From assembly GCA_030141605.1 (NCBI GenBank), contig JAQGDQ010000111.1:516001-580000 (forward strand): DNA of 64,000 nt, given 5' to 3'. Below the pieces are notes generated by a model. That model was not told the DNA's origin. It ran no database searches and worked only from the letters and a program-made list of their open reading frames with translations. Every line of letters starts with the position of its first letter. The first letter of the stretch is position 1. The position numbers and the translations under genes were made by a program. Of this stretch, positions 37,401 through 61,575 are shown one piece after another. This stretch comes from Tubiluchus corallicola (Eukaryota > Priapulida > Priapulimorpha > Priapulimorphida > Tubiluchidae).

Positions 37401-40400
37401 AGGCCACCGGTGGAACTGCACCACAGTCGATAAAGACGCTACTGTCTTCGGCAAGGTCATGTTAAAAGGTAAGACGAATAAATGAATTAATTAACAGCAA
37501 TCATTAGTGAAAAACTTGGGTATTTACTTATGCAACTATGCAAATTCAGTTACTTCCAAAACAAACAAACTTCATAGTTACAATGCGCTATAACAAACTT
37601 AATATTTTTACGTGTTTTTCACGTTTTTTTTTATCAAAACCAAATTAAAAACAAACATAAACAATTTTGTGCGCACAAAAAACGCAAATTAAAATTGTTA
37701 CTTTTAATTAGAAAAAGTTTATACAGTAGATTAGAACTGCACGAAGTATTTTTAATTAAAGATATCGATTTTGATTTCGCCGCTTATCTAATAATTTTAT
37801 CCAGAAAATTAATAAGATGCATAAAATAATTATACTTAGGTATGTAGGTTTAACTGCATTAAAAGGTTATTCCATACAACATAAAATTTAAAATACGACT
37901 GTAAAAAAGATAATTAGCTGCCTACAATTTCCAGTTAAGATGCGAAACGAAATCCGGGTAAAATAGTTTTTCCCATGAGAAAAACTAGAGCGACCTTCTG
38001 ATTACCCGTTCAGCGTTAATTAGTTAATGATCGATTCACAATCAATCAATTATACCTGCATTGCTACCTTATACACCTTTATACCTGACAAGCGCTGTTT
38101 GATTATGACATGAGAAAATACTAGTTATAACCAACTCTGCCTGGTCCAAGAACAATGACTCACTTTATGAAGGCTGCGCGTTAGCAACTGCTCCATTGTT
38201 TCTGCGCAGGTTGGACTTTTGTCTAATCATACAATGCTGATTGACCACTCAATTCATTAATATCCCATCTGCATTGTTTTGCGTGTCCGGTACAAGTCCC
38301 AAGTTAGGACGTCCTGTATGCTGGGATTAGAGCTGCCCATTGTACAGGGTGTTCTGTCTCATTGTACAGGGTGACTTGTGAAATACCGAAAGTAAGTACT
38401 GAGTGCGTTGTTTTCTGGTTTTATTGCACCTAAATGTACCAGATTTTCTTGTTAATTTGGCGACAGGCTTTATACAATAATTTGGCTGTCTGGTTGTGAC
38501 AACTGCAATTCCCACGAAGATATTATGGGCATGGTTTCTGTGTAACCACATACTTTCTTTTTTACTTCGGTATTACTACACTCCAAAATAGCACTAAAAG
38601 CACCGACAATTTTATCGAATCGTAAGGGTGGTTAACATTGTCTAAATTAAAGCTTCTAATAAGTGATTCTTATCCCCAGATTCTTAATTTTCAGTGTAAA
38701 GTAACGTGAAAATTTTTCATCAACAAAAAGTATCTGGCAACGCGCACTTGAACTTATCTTTCGGTTTTTACACTGTAACAATAATTTGAAAAATAAACGC
38801 AATGCGTACTCATCAATCCGTCTAAAAAGTCATTAAACTTAAAGTGTTGTTCAAAAATAATAAGCCATGTAACTTATGGCGCTACTAATAGCGAACAACC
38901 AAAAATGAATGTTGATTTTTCTTTTATTCGTTATACGAGTACATAACTTGAACAGTCTTTTAAGCAGTTGATATAGAAGAGATAAATATATACTGTTAGT
39001 ATACTGAGGATGAAATGATAGAACAAAGGGGCCGCTTTGGCATCCCAAAAAGCACAACAAGCATTGTCTGACAATTCTATCTATCCCCTAATCTGCTCCT
39101 ACTGTTGTTCTTGAATTCCACACAAGCTGTTCAAGGCGGGCTGGGCGGAAGATCCTTTTATACCGGTCAGTGAATGACCACTGCACAGCACTATCCATGT
39201 GGTCCTTAATAACACCTACACATTGAGCACTGAGCAGGTTGCTGTTGTTGTTGCTACTGCTGTTGCTGTGGCTATTGTCGTCAATGATACTGAAATAGCT
39301 GGAGCCACTACGACAGATGAAACCACACAGAACATTTTTATTGTCATTCACCCAATTATTAATCAGGTCTAGTTTTGTCCAACTTCGGTCACTAAGTACA
39401 AACCATTTTCATTCAACTACAGTACTATTGTTGCTGTTGCCTGATGACGGTAATGATCCTGTTGCCACAAAATTCTTGCCACGATTTCTTATTTTTATTG
39501 CTGCTGCTGCTTTTGCTATGGTTGTCGTAGTTGCTTTTTCTTTATTGGCTTCGGAAGGGTGGTAATTTAAATTGATTTTCTAGATTTACCAACTAAGAAA
39601 ATTTTTAACAAAAACTTGTACGAAAAGCTTAGGTTGTTCGAATTTATCAAACGTTCTGCCAAGAATGACGTAAGCAGCTTGAACTTGTCAAACTTGTTTC
39701 ATAATAAGGCTTTTTTGCGTTTCTGCTTTTTATGACGTCACATCGTGTGGCAGTCAAACGAGTTAAACAATTAGGAAAAGGCCTAATACTCTTTGAACTA
39801 CGTACATGTCTACCAGCCCTAAAGAAAGAGCATACATATAGGCTACAGTTGTATTTAAACGCACGCTAAGTTGTTATATTAATTTTATGGAAAACGTAGC
39901 AAATCAAGACGGGCAGTGATTGCTCATTTAAAGCGCACACGCTCCATCATACAAAAACAATAAGAGCTAATCTTCTAAACACAAAGGGATAATCCAGTGT
40001 CTGGTGTCATAAACAAAGCCGACAACAGGGGAATACATAGAATACTTTGAACAGCATTGCAAGACGTAATGAAAGTGACCACTAAAAGCGAACAGTAAAC
40101 AATGATATTTAAATCCGAATGTTAAAGGTAACATTGAAAGTAGACGTATAAAGGTACATCCTTATCGTCATGTTTAGTATTATCAACTTATCAGCATCAT
40201 CGACATCATCATTATCATATCATCGCCGTCGTCGTCATCAGTATTAGCTAATAGCCGCAGTAACAGGGCAGTGGCTGAACTGACATGGAGAATCGATAAA
40301 CCAAGTTCAAGTCGGTACACAATACTCGTGAAAACTTGAGTAACATTATGCAAGATGACAGTTGAACTGGGGTCAAAAGTCACATAAAGGTCACACAGAG

Positions 40401-43400
40401 ACGAAAACCGCAAGCAACTATTAACACATATGCGCCAATCTAGCGGAGTTTACAAGATTGTAGACACTGAATTTTACAGCTTCCTTGATTTTTAGCAACA
40501 TTTTACTACTGCTCTTTCACCAAATTCAATGTGGGTGCATTAGCTGAACGTTCTACATTTTTTATGCAGAAAGTGTTTGTAGTGTGTTAGCAAACTGCAT
40601 GGCAACTGTTCAAAGACTATGGCCCATTTGCTAACGATGCCCATTGTATAGTGAAGATTTTCTTATACATAATTTATAGTAAACTACATGTAATATAGTA
40701 AAATGATTATACAGACTTGTAATTAGTTAACTAACTAATAAGATGTTTTTGTGTATTTAGTAGGTAGCAGGGAAGCAGCGTTTGTCTACAGTGTCAGTTC
40801 GGCTGGGGTCGTCCACTCAATCACTAGGGCGTGTAGCGAAGGAACGTTGATAAACTGCGCCTGCGATCCAAACAAGGTACTGTAAGCGCATATATTTCAA
40901 CAATGTTTTTATTTTAACAGTTCAAGACAGTAAGAACAGCATAACTGTTCAGAAAATATGCAACATTAAATATAGAATAAAAAATTACAAATGTTTTCAG
41001 TCTATTTGCTGATATTGCACAATATGTGATAACGCAGCAAGTGTCTTCTAACCACATTAAATTTTATTTTGGTTTTACATATATGCGTCTGCAGAGCCAT
41101 CTATTGATTAAGACAAGAGATGTTGCTGAGAAAATAAAAAAGTTTGTCATTGAGGTTGTTCATGTTTGATCAAACAATTATTGAGAAATTCGGTTCAATT
41201 GCATGTTCAATATATAACCTTATTGTTTGCCGGAAAAATGACAAAGCTGTACCTTCAACGCTAAACCCCGGTTTTTACTTGTAAGGCAAAAAAACCTTGC
41301 GGTGGGTAAGAAATAAATGTTCCAAATACTTTTCCATCAGTTTAAGCCTTCGGAAATGTGTATGTATGACTCAAGCAGGTAAATATTACTGAGCAATTTC
41401 AATAATTGTGATGATGTTTCAAGCGCTGTGTGTTAACACATATAATCACCAAAAATTGTAATGTGTTAACTATAGATTATTGTTGTGTAAAACAAATAAT
41501 CTCTTACATAGGCCTACCAATTAGTGTGTACTTATTAACAGATAAACGACAGTTGTAGTTATACAGCATTATCAAATTTGCATTGTACATTACATTATCA
41601 TTACATTAGCTATTCAGTCACATTCGACAAAGTTGTATGGCCGAATTCTTGTTTCACAAGTTATTTTAAACTATACTGCAGCTACTTTTGCTACTGTTAG
41701 GCAACAAGAAAAGGCCAGCAAAATGGAAAGCACTGAATCAATTTAAAAATTACAAGCCGACATAATCAATGACAATCACCTGAAGCATTTCACACGTTTT
41801 GTTCTATTTTTTCATCTGTAGGCAGGTAAAGATATTGACTGGAAGGGGGAGTACACCTGGGGAGGATGTAGCGACAATGTCAGGTACGGGAGTCAGTTTT
41901 CTCGGATGTTCATCGATGCAAGAGAGAAGAAGCAAAAAGATGCTAGAGCTCTGATGAACCTGCACAACAACAGGGCTGGACGCAAGGTGAGAACTTGAGG
42001 CTCTAATGAGCTCCAAAAAGTGCACTCTTTTTTATGTTTAAAAAGGCTGAAGCAGTTGCAGTAACTATAAGCAGTGCTGGATTACCCAATAGGCTACTAT
42101 AGGTTGCAGCCTAGGACACCTCAAGCTTGGGGGCGTACATTGCATGGCTGAATAATTCATAAAACTTAAAATAAAATTTCAACTTTAAAAAATGAGGCCA
42201 GGAAGCCTGAAAATCCAATTTTAAAGTGGCTCCTCATTTAAGATAAAGGATCCCTGTTTAAGGCCTTTTATTTGAGACAAATGGCCCTTGTTTGAAGCCC
42301 ATTATTTGGGATAAGGGCCCCTCTTTGAAGCCCTTTATTTGAAATATGGGGCCCTACTATGCATATGTATATCCAAGATGAGTGCAGGAAAATAGAGGGT
42401 GGCTCTTGTCTGAGGGTACCCCATAATTTCAATAGCGAGTGGGTCCAAAAGTTCATAATCCGGCCTTGACTATTACCCATGATTGTAGTATATTTAGTCG
42501 TGTGTGTCTGCCTGTCTGTCCTTCCGCACTATAAAAATTATGAAGTTGTAACAGGGACATACCTGAGCAATAACTGAAAAAACAGATTTTTTGTATGAAA
42601 GGTCAAAGGTCAACATCACTAGTCAAAAATGTTTAAATAAATTTCTACCCATAGATACTTCATGCCAGGGCATAAATTTGCACAACTACTGAGTGCTTTT
42701 ATTCTGGTTTACAAATCAGTTTTTACGTTCACAGGCTGTTCAGAAGTTCACAAAACTGGAGTGCAAATGTCACGGTGTAAGCGGTGCCTGTACCATACGG
42801 ACATGCTGGCGAGAAATGCAGGATTTCCGGAAAGTGGGAAAGTTCCTGAAGAAGAAGTACAGTGAAGCAACCAAGGTCATGAGTAATCAGGTAATAATCA
42901 CAATTTTGTGGACCAATTTTGTTTTCATCATTCTTCATTTTTGGTAATTTCGATTTTTTATTATTTTTCAACCACATCTTTATTTCTCGGTTTTGAACTT
43001 TGAGATGCACAGTCCAGATTTCTACTTTTTTAACAATTTCTCTACTGCTTTTCTTTGATATTTACAATTTACCACACTTAGCTGACAGAAACAGGTTCTC
43101 ATCTTCAAATAATATGCCATTGTTCTACGGCCTACGTAATAAATAATTATTTTTATAGCAATGGGTTATTTGTGTTAATGGAAATATTATGTTTTTGCAA
43201 AAGCTGCAAAGTAAAATATTCTAAATACATCAGCTACTAATGACATGACTAATATACACAATTAACTAATTCTGAATTGAGTTGGGCAAATCAGGTGGTG
43301 ACCAATCTTCGAAAACCAAAAAAGTACATCCGGACATTTCGGACTGATAAAATCATACTGTCAGCTTCTCTGCAGGTAATGAGAAAGAGTCCCCTGTGAG

Positions 43401-44810
43401 ATATTTTATTAGGTTAATCAGTTTCAGGACCAGTACCTTCTAGTAAGTACAGCCGTGCTGCCCCCGTGTAGCATTGTATCAGTTACGCAATAAGTATGTG
43501 TATTATTGCATCAAGCAGAGAGTAGGTGCTGCCCCCCGTGTGACATTTCAGTACGTTACACATTAATTACAAGTACTGTTACATTAAGCCCCGGTATCGT
43601 CGTCCTCTACAGGAAGGCACAAGTCTGATCATCGCTTCGAGTAAGAAGAAGAGAATCGGGAAAACGGACCTTGTATTCCTGGAACAGTCACCAGATTACT
43701 GCATACAGAATTCTGATACAGGTAAGAACTAAAATTAAGCTGTGAAAAACAACATTAGCTCTGGTCATATTCTGCATGGAGATGTTTTGTCAGTGATGTT
43801 TATTCAGATGTTATGAAGCCAGTAGACAACATAGATCACAGCTTTATAGAATACATAAACAATGCAAAACAATGGCCACTCATAGTAAGGGGTTACAGCT
43901 AGTAAAAAGGGACAACTAGAATGCATATCCAAAAAAAATCACATAATTTGTAAATGATTTGCTAGTGATTGAAGGCATTTGTTGGTGTCCTTCTCAAATC
44001 GAATGTTTTGAAAGGATTTCTTCTCAAGCAACTTTCTGGTAAAGAATTCCAAAAATAAGAAGCCCAGAGGAAAAATTGACATCGTAAGTGGGTCTCTTCC
44101 ACAACTGCACTTGCCAGTTTGAAAAGGACAAATTAAATGACTTCTTGAACAGTATCTTCACCGATACTGTGAGATACGAGAAAAAAAAGCAATAGCAAAG
44201 ATGATCAGGCAACAGTAATGGTGCATTCAGACTAGCAAGTTACCTCACCAAGTTAATTCACTAACTAACTTGTCAAGTAACTCACAAGCGTGTTAGAACA
44301 AAACTTGCTGCGAGTTACTCTTTTGCAGTAAGTACAAGCTGACACCAACTTCTCTATTCGATGTGAGAAGTGTCGAGAATTACTTGCAGCAAAGGAAATC
44401 AACTCGCAGCAACTGTCGGAGAATCTGCAATTTCTTGCCGACGGCAACTCGGATGGTAACTTGCAAGTTTGCTGTCAAAAAGAAAACTCACGGGAGAAAA
44501 CTAGCTAGCCTGAATGCACTGTAACAGTCACATATTAACTTGTGAAATATTATGCACAGATTTTTTCTCATTGTGATCCTATATTGTAGGATCGCTGGGT
44601 ACCGCCGGTCGGAAGTGCACACGAGAATCTAAGGGTGCAGACAACTGCAAGATAATGTGCTGCGGGCGGGGTTACGACACCCGTCGAGTTCTGCAGAAAC
44701 GCAAATGTGAATGCAAATTTCATTGGTGTTGCCGCGTAGAATGCCAGGAATGCGAAGAGTGGGTGGACGAACACACATGCAAACCACCAAAAGAAGAGCA
44801 TTGGTACTGA
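34302..44810 (+). CDS. WNT2: Wnt2-type secreted Wnt ligand
   Basis: Core exons 34302-34432, 36782-36932, 37381-37468, 40764-40876, 41822-41986, 42735-42890, 43613-43721 and 44590-44810 give 377 codons from the first ATG, or 360 from the third in-frame Met after it (the fourth Met overall), the same length as human WNT2. An in-frame TGA precedes the first ATG. From that downstream Met the N-terminus is a good signal peptide ([17 protein letters not shown]) just before NWW. Family blocks follow: [23 protein letters not shown] (with an NCT glycosylation site), [64 protein letters not shown] and MCCGRGYD. The Porcupine-acylated Ser is the first Ser of HGVSGAC and is present; the second Ser of the usual GSGSC/VSGSC is Ala. 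[21 protein letters not shown]-like spacing and the ST7 neighbour point to subfamily Wnt2. A 27-codon cassette (43295-43375) may be added. Confidence 0.95.
36782..36932 (+). CDS. WNT2: Wnt2 exon 2
   Basis: Encodes (W)[19 protein letters not shown], then [19 protein letters not shown] and GEGARAGVQ. Donor GTAGGT. The acceptor is poor (TTATGTTAAAG, no clear pyrimidine tract); it was chosen because it restores the WW(F/Y)L motif. The AG at 36789-36790 keeps frame but loses the second Trp. Confidence 0.85.
37381..37468 (+). CDS. WNT2: Wnt2 exon 3
   Basis: Acceptor ATTATTTTAG, donor GTAAGA. Encodes [19 protein letters not shown] and [10 protein letters not shown], including the Wnt signature (HRWNC) and an N-glycosylation sequon. 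Confidence 0.95.
37469..40763. other. Wnt2 intron 3
   Basis: 3.3 kb. A duplicated ATTGTACAGGGTG pair sits near 38338-38376. CTG/TTG-type runs (39236-39270, 39420-39530) and a short CATCATCGTCGTC run near 40195-40240 are present. No gene. Confidence 0.7.
40764..40876 (+). CDS. WNT2: Wnt2 exon 4
   Basis: Encodes (G)[18 protein letters not shown], then [19 protein letters not shown]. Donor GTACTG. The acceptor is a tandem TAGTAG (40758-40763). The second AG gives K-G-S-R, the same length as relatives; the first AG (exon start 40761) adds one Val. Confidence 0.92.
41822..41986 (+). CDS. WNT2: Wnt2 exon 5
   Basis: Acceptor TTCATCTGTAG, donor GTGAGA. Encodes [19 protein letters not shown], then [19 protein letters not shown] and [16 protein letters not shown]. 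The final block is diagnostic for Wnts. Confidence 0.96.
42072..42468. mobile_element. hAT-like MITE in Wnt2 intron
   Basis: Left end CAGTGCTGGATTA; reverse complement of the right end CAAGGCCGGATTAT. Flanks ACTATAAG and ACTATTAC agree at 6 of 8. The interior (42230-42350) has a degenerate ~34-bp tandem unit around TTTGAAGCCCTTTATTTG. There is no coding capacity. Confidence 0.65.
42735..42890 (+). CDS. WNT2: Wnt2 exon 6 (acylation site)
   Basis: Acceptor CGTTCACAG, donor GTAATA. Encodes [20 protein letters not shown], then [20 protein letters not shown]. It carries the lipid-acceptor Ser in CHGVS and the surrounding disulfide-forming Cys pairs. Confidence 0.96.
43295..43375 (+). CDS. WNT2: Possible Wnt2 cassette exon (27 codons)
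   Basis: An 81-base, stop-free, phase-0 segment between AAATCAG (acceptor) and CTGCAG|GTAATG (donor). It encodes a basic peptide [20 protein letters not shown] followed by ILSASLQ. Exon 6 joins exon 8 directly in the normal family alignment (SNQ/EGTS), so this would be an insertion in the loop before [11 protein letters not shown]. The acceptor has a weak pyrimidine tract, so it is either alternatively used or fortuitous. Confidence 0.4.
43613..43721 (+). CDS. WNT2: Wnt2 penultimate coding exon
   Basis: Acceptor GTCCTCTACAG, donor GTAAGA. Encodes [19 protein letters not shown], then [17 protein letters not shown], matching the (D/E)GT...LVYFENSPDYC block. Confidence 0.95.
44219..44521. mobile_element. 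hAT-like MITE before last Wnt2 exon
   Basis: Left GTGCATTCAGACTAGC and right GCTAGCCTGAATGCACTG are inverted repeats (15 of 16). The shared flank AACAGT occurs at 44211-44216 and 44523-44528, probably a decayed 8-bp duplication. The element ends about 70 bp from the acceptor of the terminal exon. Confidence 0.65.
44590..44810 (+). CDS. WNT2: Wnt2 terminal exon (Cys-rich C-terminal domain)
   Basis: Acceptor ATATTGTAG, stop TGA 44808-44810. Encodes (G)[37 protein letters not shown] and [12 protein letters not shown]: the conserved Cys-knot-like C-terminal domain that contacts Frizzled. Confidence 0.96.
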
Positions 44811-45570
44811 TCCCCACCCACCAAATCCCCACAAGAGTGACAAGGAGGAAACCAGTGAAATGAAAAGCTACTTGTTGATGTATTACAGTCAGAAAAAAAC
44901 AGTAATTTCACACACATGGAATCCTGCACAGTTTTTGGCTGAATGAACTGCATACTGAAAAAACAAAATATTTTACATCAAATGATCTCTCAAGCCACGT
45001 TTTGCAATGCAGTCAGAATTTCTCCATGTTAAAATTCAGAATGTTACGGCTTCTAATCCCAGTTTTTGTACGTGTGTGCAAGTTTTTGCAGACAAAATTC
45101 TGATATGAAAAAAATGTTGAACACTAATAGGGTCTGAAATAAGTTCCCCGTTAAATAGCCTCTTCCACACGAGAGTCTTGTATATAGTTTCAAGTTGTGC
45201 TTTTAAGCGATATCGGTAATTTCTCACTCAACAATATAGTAATTATTTACTTATGACAATAACTGCTATGATTGTATTTATGAAATACTTATAGCATTGT
45301 TAATACTACTATAGTTATTAGACTGTATTATCTTTAAGAACAGCAATAACTGTACAATGCAAAATTAGTAATGACCAACGCTACAACATGCACTGAATTG
45401 GCAGCTTTTTTGCCGGGTTAGTTTGTAAATGTGGATATATTTATTTATTACATAATAGCGCTTTATCGTGTTGTTACATTATTTAACTGTATATAAGTTT
45501 TTGTATAGTGACTTTTCGTATGAAAAAATGCAGTGACTTCTCTCACATAATTTTCCATTGATAATGATAG

Positions 45571-45576
45571 AATAAA
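45571..45576 (+). terminator. Candidate poly(A) signal of Wnt2
   Basis: Canonical AATAAA about 760 bp after the Wnt2 stop, facing the end of PMPCB. Cleavage would fall near 45590-45600. Confidence 0.5.
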
Positions 45577-45608
45577 ACATTATCACATTGAAATGGTTTA
45601 ATGAGCTG

Positions 45609-45614
45609 TTTATT
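45609..45614 (-). terminator. Candidate poly(A) signal of PMPCB
   Basis: TTTATT on the + strand (AATAAA on -) about 480 bp after the PMPCB stop. With the Wnt2 signal at 45571 on the other strand, the two transcript ends would meet or overlap. Another TTTATT lies near 45440. Confidence 0.4.
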
Positions 45615-46094
45615 TTTCCAAATAAATTTAATTACTTTCTATTGTTCTTATGCAAGAAATACTGCAGCATCATGTGACAGAAATTTGGCCTATATCATTT
45701 CCACAGTTGCACAGTTCATACAGTTGTAAATAATTTCTCGGCCACACAATATTCATCTTAACATTATTTTATACACTTAGTACAATGTTTTCTGAAATGT
45801 TTAGCTTTTTATGCTTAAGTATATTTTCTTAAAATAACCTGTTTACATTTGTTCAACAAATTTGCAAGTGGCTCAGCCCAATACTTGCCCTTGACTTCCA
45901 AATGTGATTCATTCAAGTGCTCATTAGTGTGAAAACAATTTAAGCAACTAAATATTTTTCTGCAGTAAGTGCCAGTTTTGTAAGTTTTGCAACTCAAATA
46001 CCTGTCAAAATAATCCCCTGCCCTAGCAACAAAGCGAATTTGAAAACTAAAGAACATTAACGAGACATTAATTTACTACAGCAGGTGCCAACCA

Positions 46095-59532
<13,438 letters not shown>

Positions 59533-60834
59533 GTTATAACACTCAAATATCTGATGTTGAAAAAACACTGTTTGTCAAATGAATAAGTTTGGATTCGATT
59601 GTAGTTTATTTTACAGTGCAATAACCAACAGTCTATTGGTGATGAATCTCCCTGATCATTGTGGTCAATCATTTGTGGATGATCCTAATAATATTTGGCG
59701 GCCCTTTGTGTGCTGAAAAGTGAAAACTACAATATCAATATAGAGTTTAATGTGTCTCAATAAAAACTGGTTATAATAACATTACAAACGACTACGCAAA
59801 TGTGGCGTACTACAATGACTATATGAATAAATCAGTGATCGAGTAGAAGCGCACCAAAGAAAAAAACAAAATGAGTAAAATAATGAATGACTGATGAACG
59901 AAAATAATAAATGAAACGGATAATAAATGACTAATGATCAATGAAACAATGAATGGATGAACGAATGAGAGTATAAACAAATGAATAAGTGGACAAATTG
60001 GTCTAAGTGCAGTGACTGTCATTCGCAAGATTAAGACCCACTTGCTTAACAACAGTTTAATTTTTATTATCATTTACAAGTATTGTCTATTGTCCCATTT
60101 ATTGTTCTCAGAGGAGACAACCATTGCCTTTGTTCCTATAGTAGTAATTAACTTTTACAATAATTTAATACTCAATATTTGACAAGTACACAAGATGGTA
60201 ATGCTGCGATTTTTGTTAGTGCATACTTGAAAATTGATAATGGGAAATACTCAAAATCGGGCAAAAATGACAATTTTGCATGAGGGAAGGCTACTCTGAA
60301 CAACACATTTCTCCAAAAAGTGGATTTAGCGAAACAAGTTCATAATGACATAGTCTGTTTCCAAAGTACGCAACTTCTGGTGTTAGGAAAACAAGTGGAC
60401 GTCTATGTAAAACAACAGCAAGAAGTGGCCACTTGTCTATGATAATAATACTAATAAGTAATAAAATTGTTTATTCTTAAAAAAGGCAGTACATATTCAT
60501 CTCATCACTTTTTAATAACGATTGGCAATTAGAAAGTGAATCTCAACGAACATTAACTGTTATAGATTACACTATAAATAAACTTGATAATAGCCAAAAC
60601 ACTCACTAAACCACCGTTCCTTTCCTAAGGGCCAAGGCCTTTCATTTGACATATAGATCGGGGAAAACGATGCATGCGTTAGAGCAGCAGCCTTGAATCT
60701 TATAGAATTAACGTTGAAGTAAACGGTGCAGTAATACTTTTGCCAGAAGTTAAAATAATTGTTTGAAAGAATAATTATACACTAGCCAAATCCTGCACAA
60801 TATTTTGCGCATTAAACCCACAATGATCACCCTC

Positions 60835-61130
60835 ACCATACCACACACACCATCCACACATGGACGCCATACGATCCACACTACACCATTCATACCACAT
60901 CATATCAACTGTACCACCCACACCGTGCCACCAAGACCACAACACCTTGCCATTGAAACCGAACTACCCACACCAAACAACACCAACCACACCGCACACC
61001 CACCACCACCACCACCACAACAACAACAACCCACATTACTCTCACCACACTACACCAAACCCACCACGTCACTCAGTAATCATGATGATAGTGGTGGTGA
61101 TAATGACGATGATGACGACGACGATGATTA
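60835..61130. repeat. CAC-rich low-complexity block plus GAT repeat
   Basis: Degenerate CACCA/CACAC sequence to about 61075, including CCACCACCACCACCAC and CAACAACAACAAC, then GATGATGACGACGACGATGA. Overlapping ORFs rich in His, Thr and Pro are compositional only. Confidence 0.9.
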
Positions 61131-61435
61131 TGACATCTACAATGCTCACATCAATAACAAATAACACCACAGTTTAGGAAACAATGCAAAACATTTTATA
61201 CAAAGTTGAAACTCTGTGCTATGTTATTAGACTCATCAACCAATGATCAATAATGCACGAACATCTGACGTAGTTTTGCGTACATTTCAAAATAAAATCT
61301 CAATGAAAATATACTATCACGAAATTTAATCGATAAGTAATTTGATAAATGACTCGTTTTTCTTTATAATGCCTCAAAAGGACATTATAATGACATAAAG
61401 TAAACATTGCCTTTTAAATATCACAAACTTTTGCA

Positions 61436-61575
61436 AGTTGGAGTTAGGTCTGGGCCGTGATTGAGGTCGGGTCGGGATGAGAAGTTGGGGAACGGGGTTC
61501 GGGACAGGACTGAACGTTCGGGAACGAGGTTCGAAATCTGAAGAAAGTTCGGAACCGAGCCCTATCCCGTACATC
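61436..61575. repeat. GC-rich GGGTTCGGG-type block
   Basis: A purine/GC-rich stretch with recurring GGTCGGG, GGGTTCGGGAC and GTTCGGGAACGAGGTTCG motifs in otherwise AT-rich DNA. It looks like a degenerate short tandem repeat; no gene is assigned. Confidence 0.5.

Noticed and set aside
60805-61177. Two His/Thr/Pro-rich ORFs
   Set aside because: Low-complexity CAC repeats; no codon-like structure.
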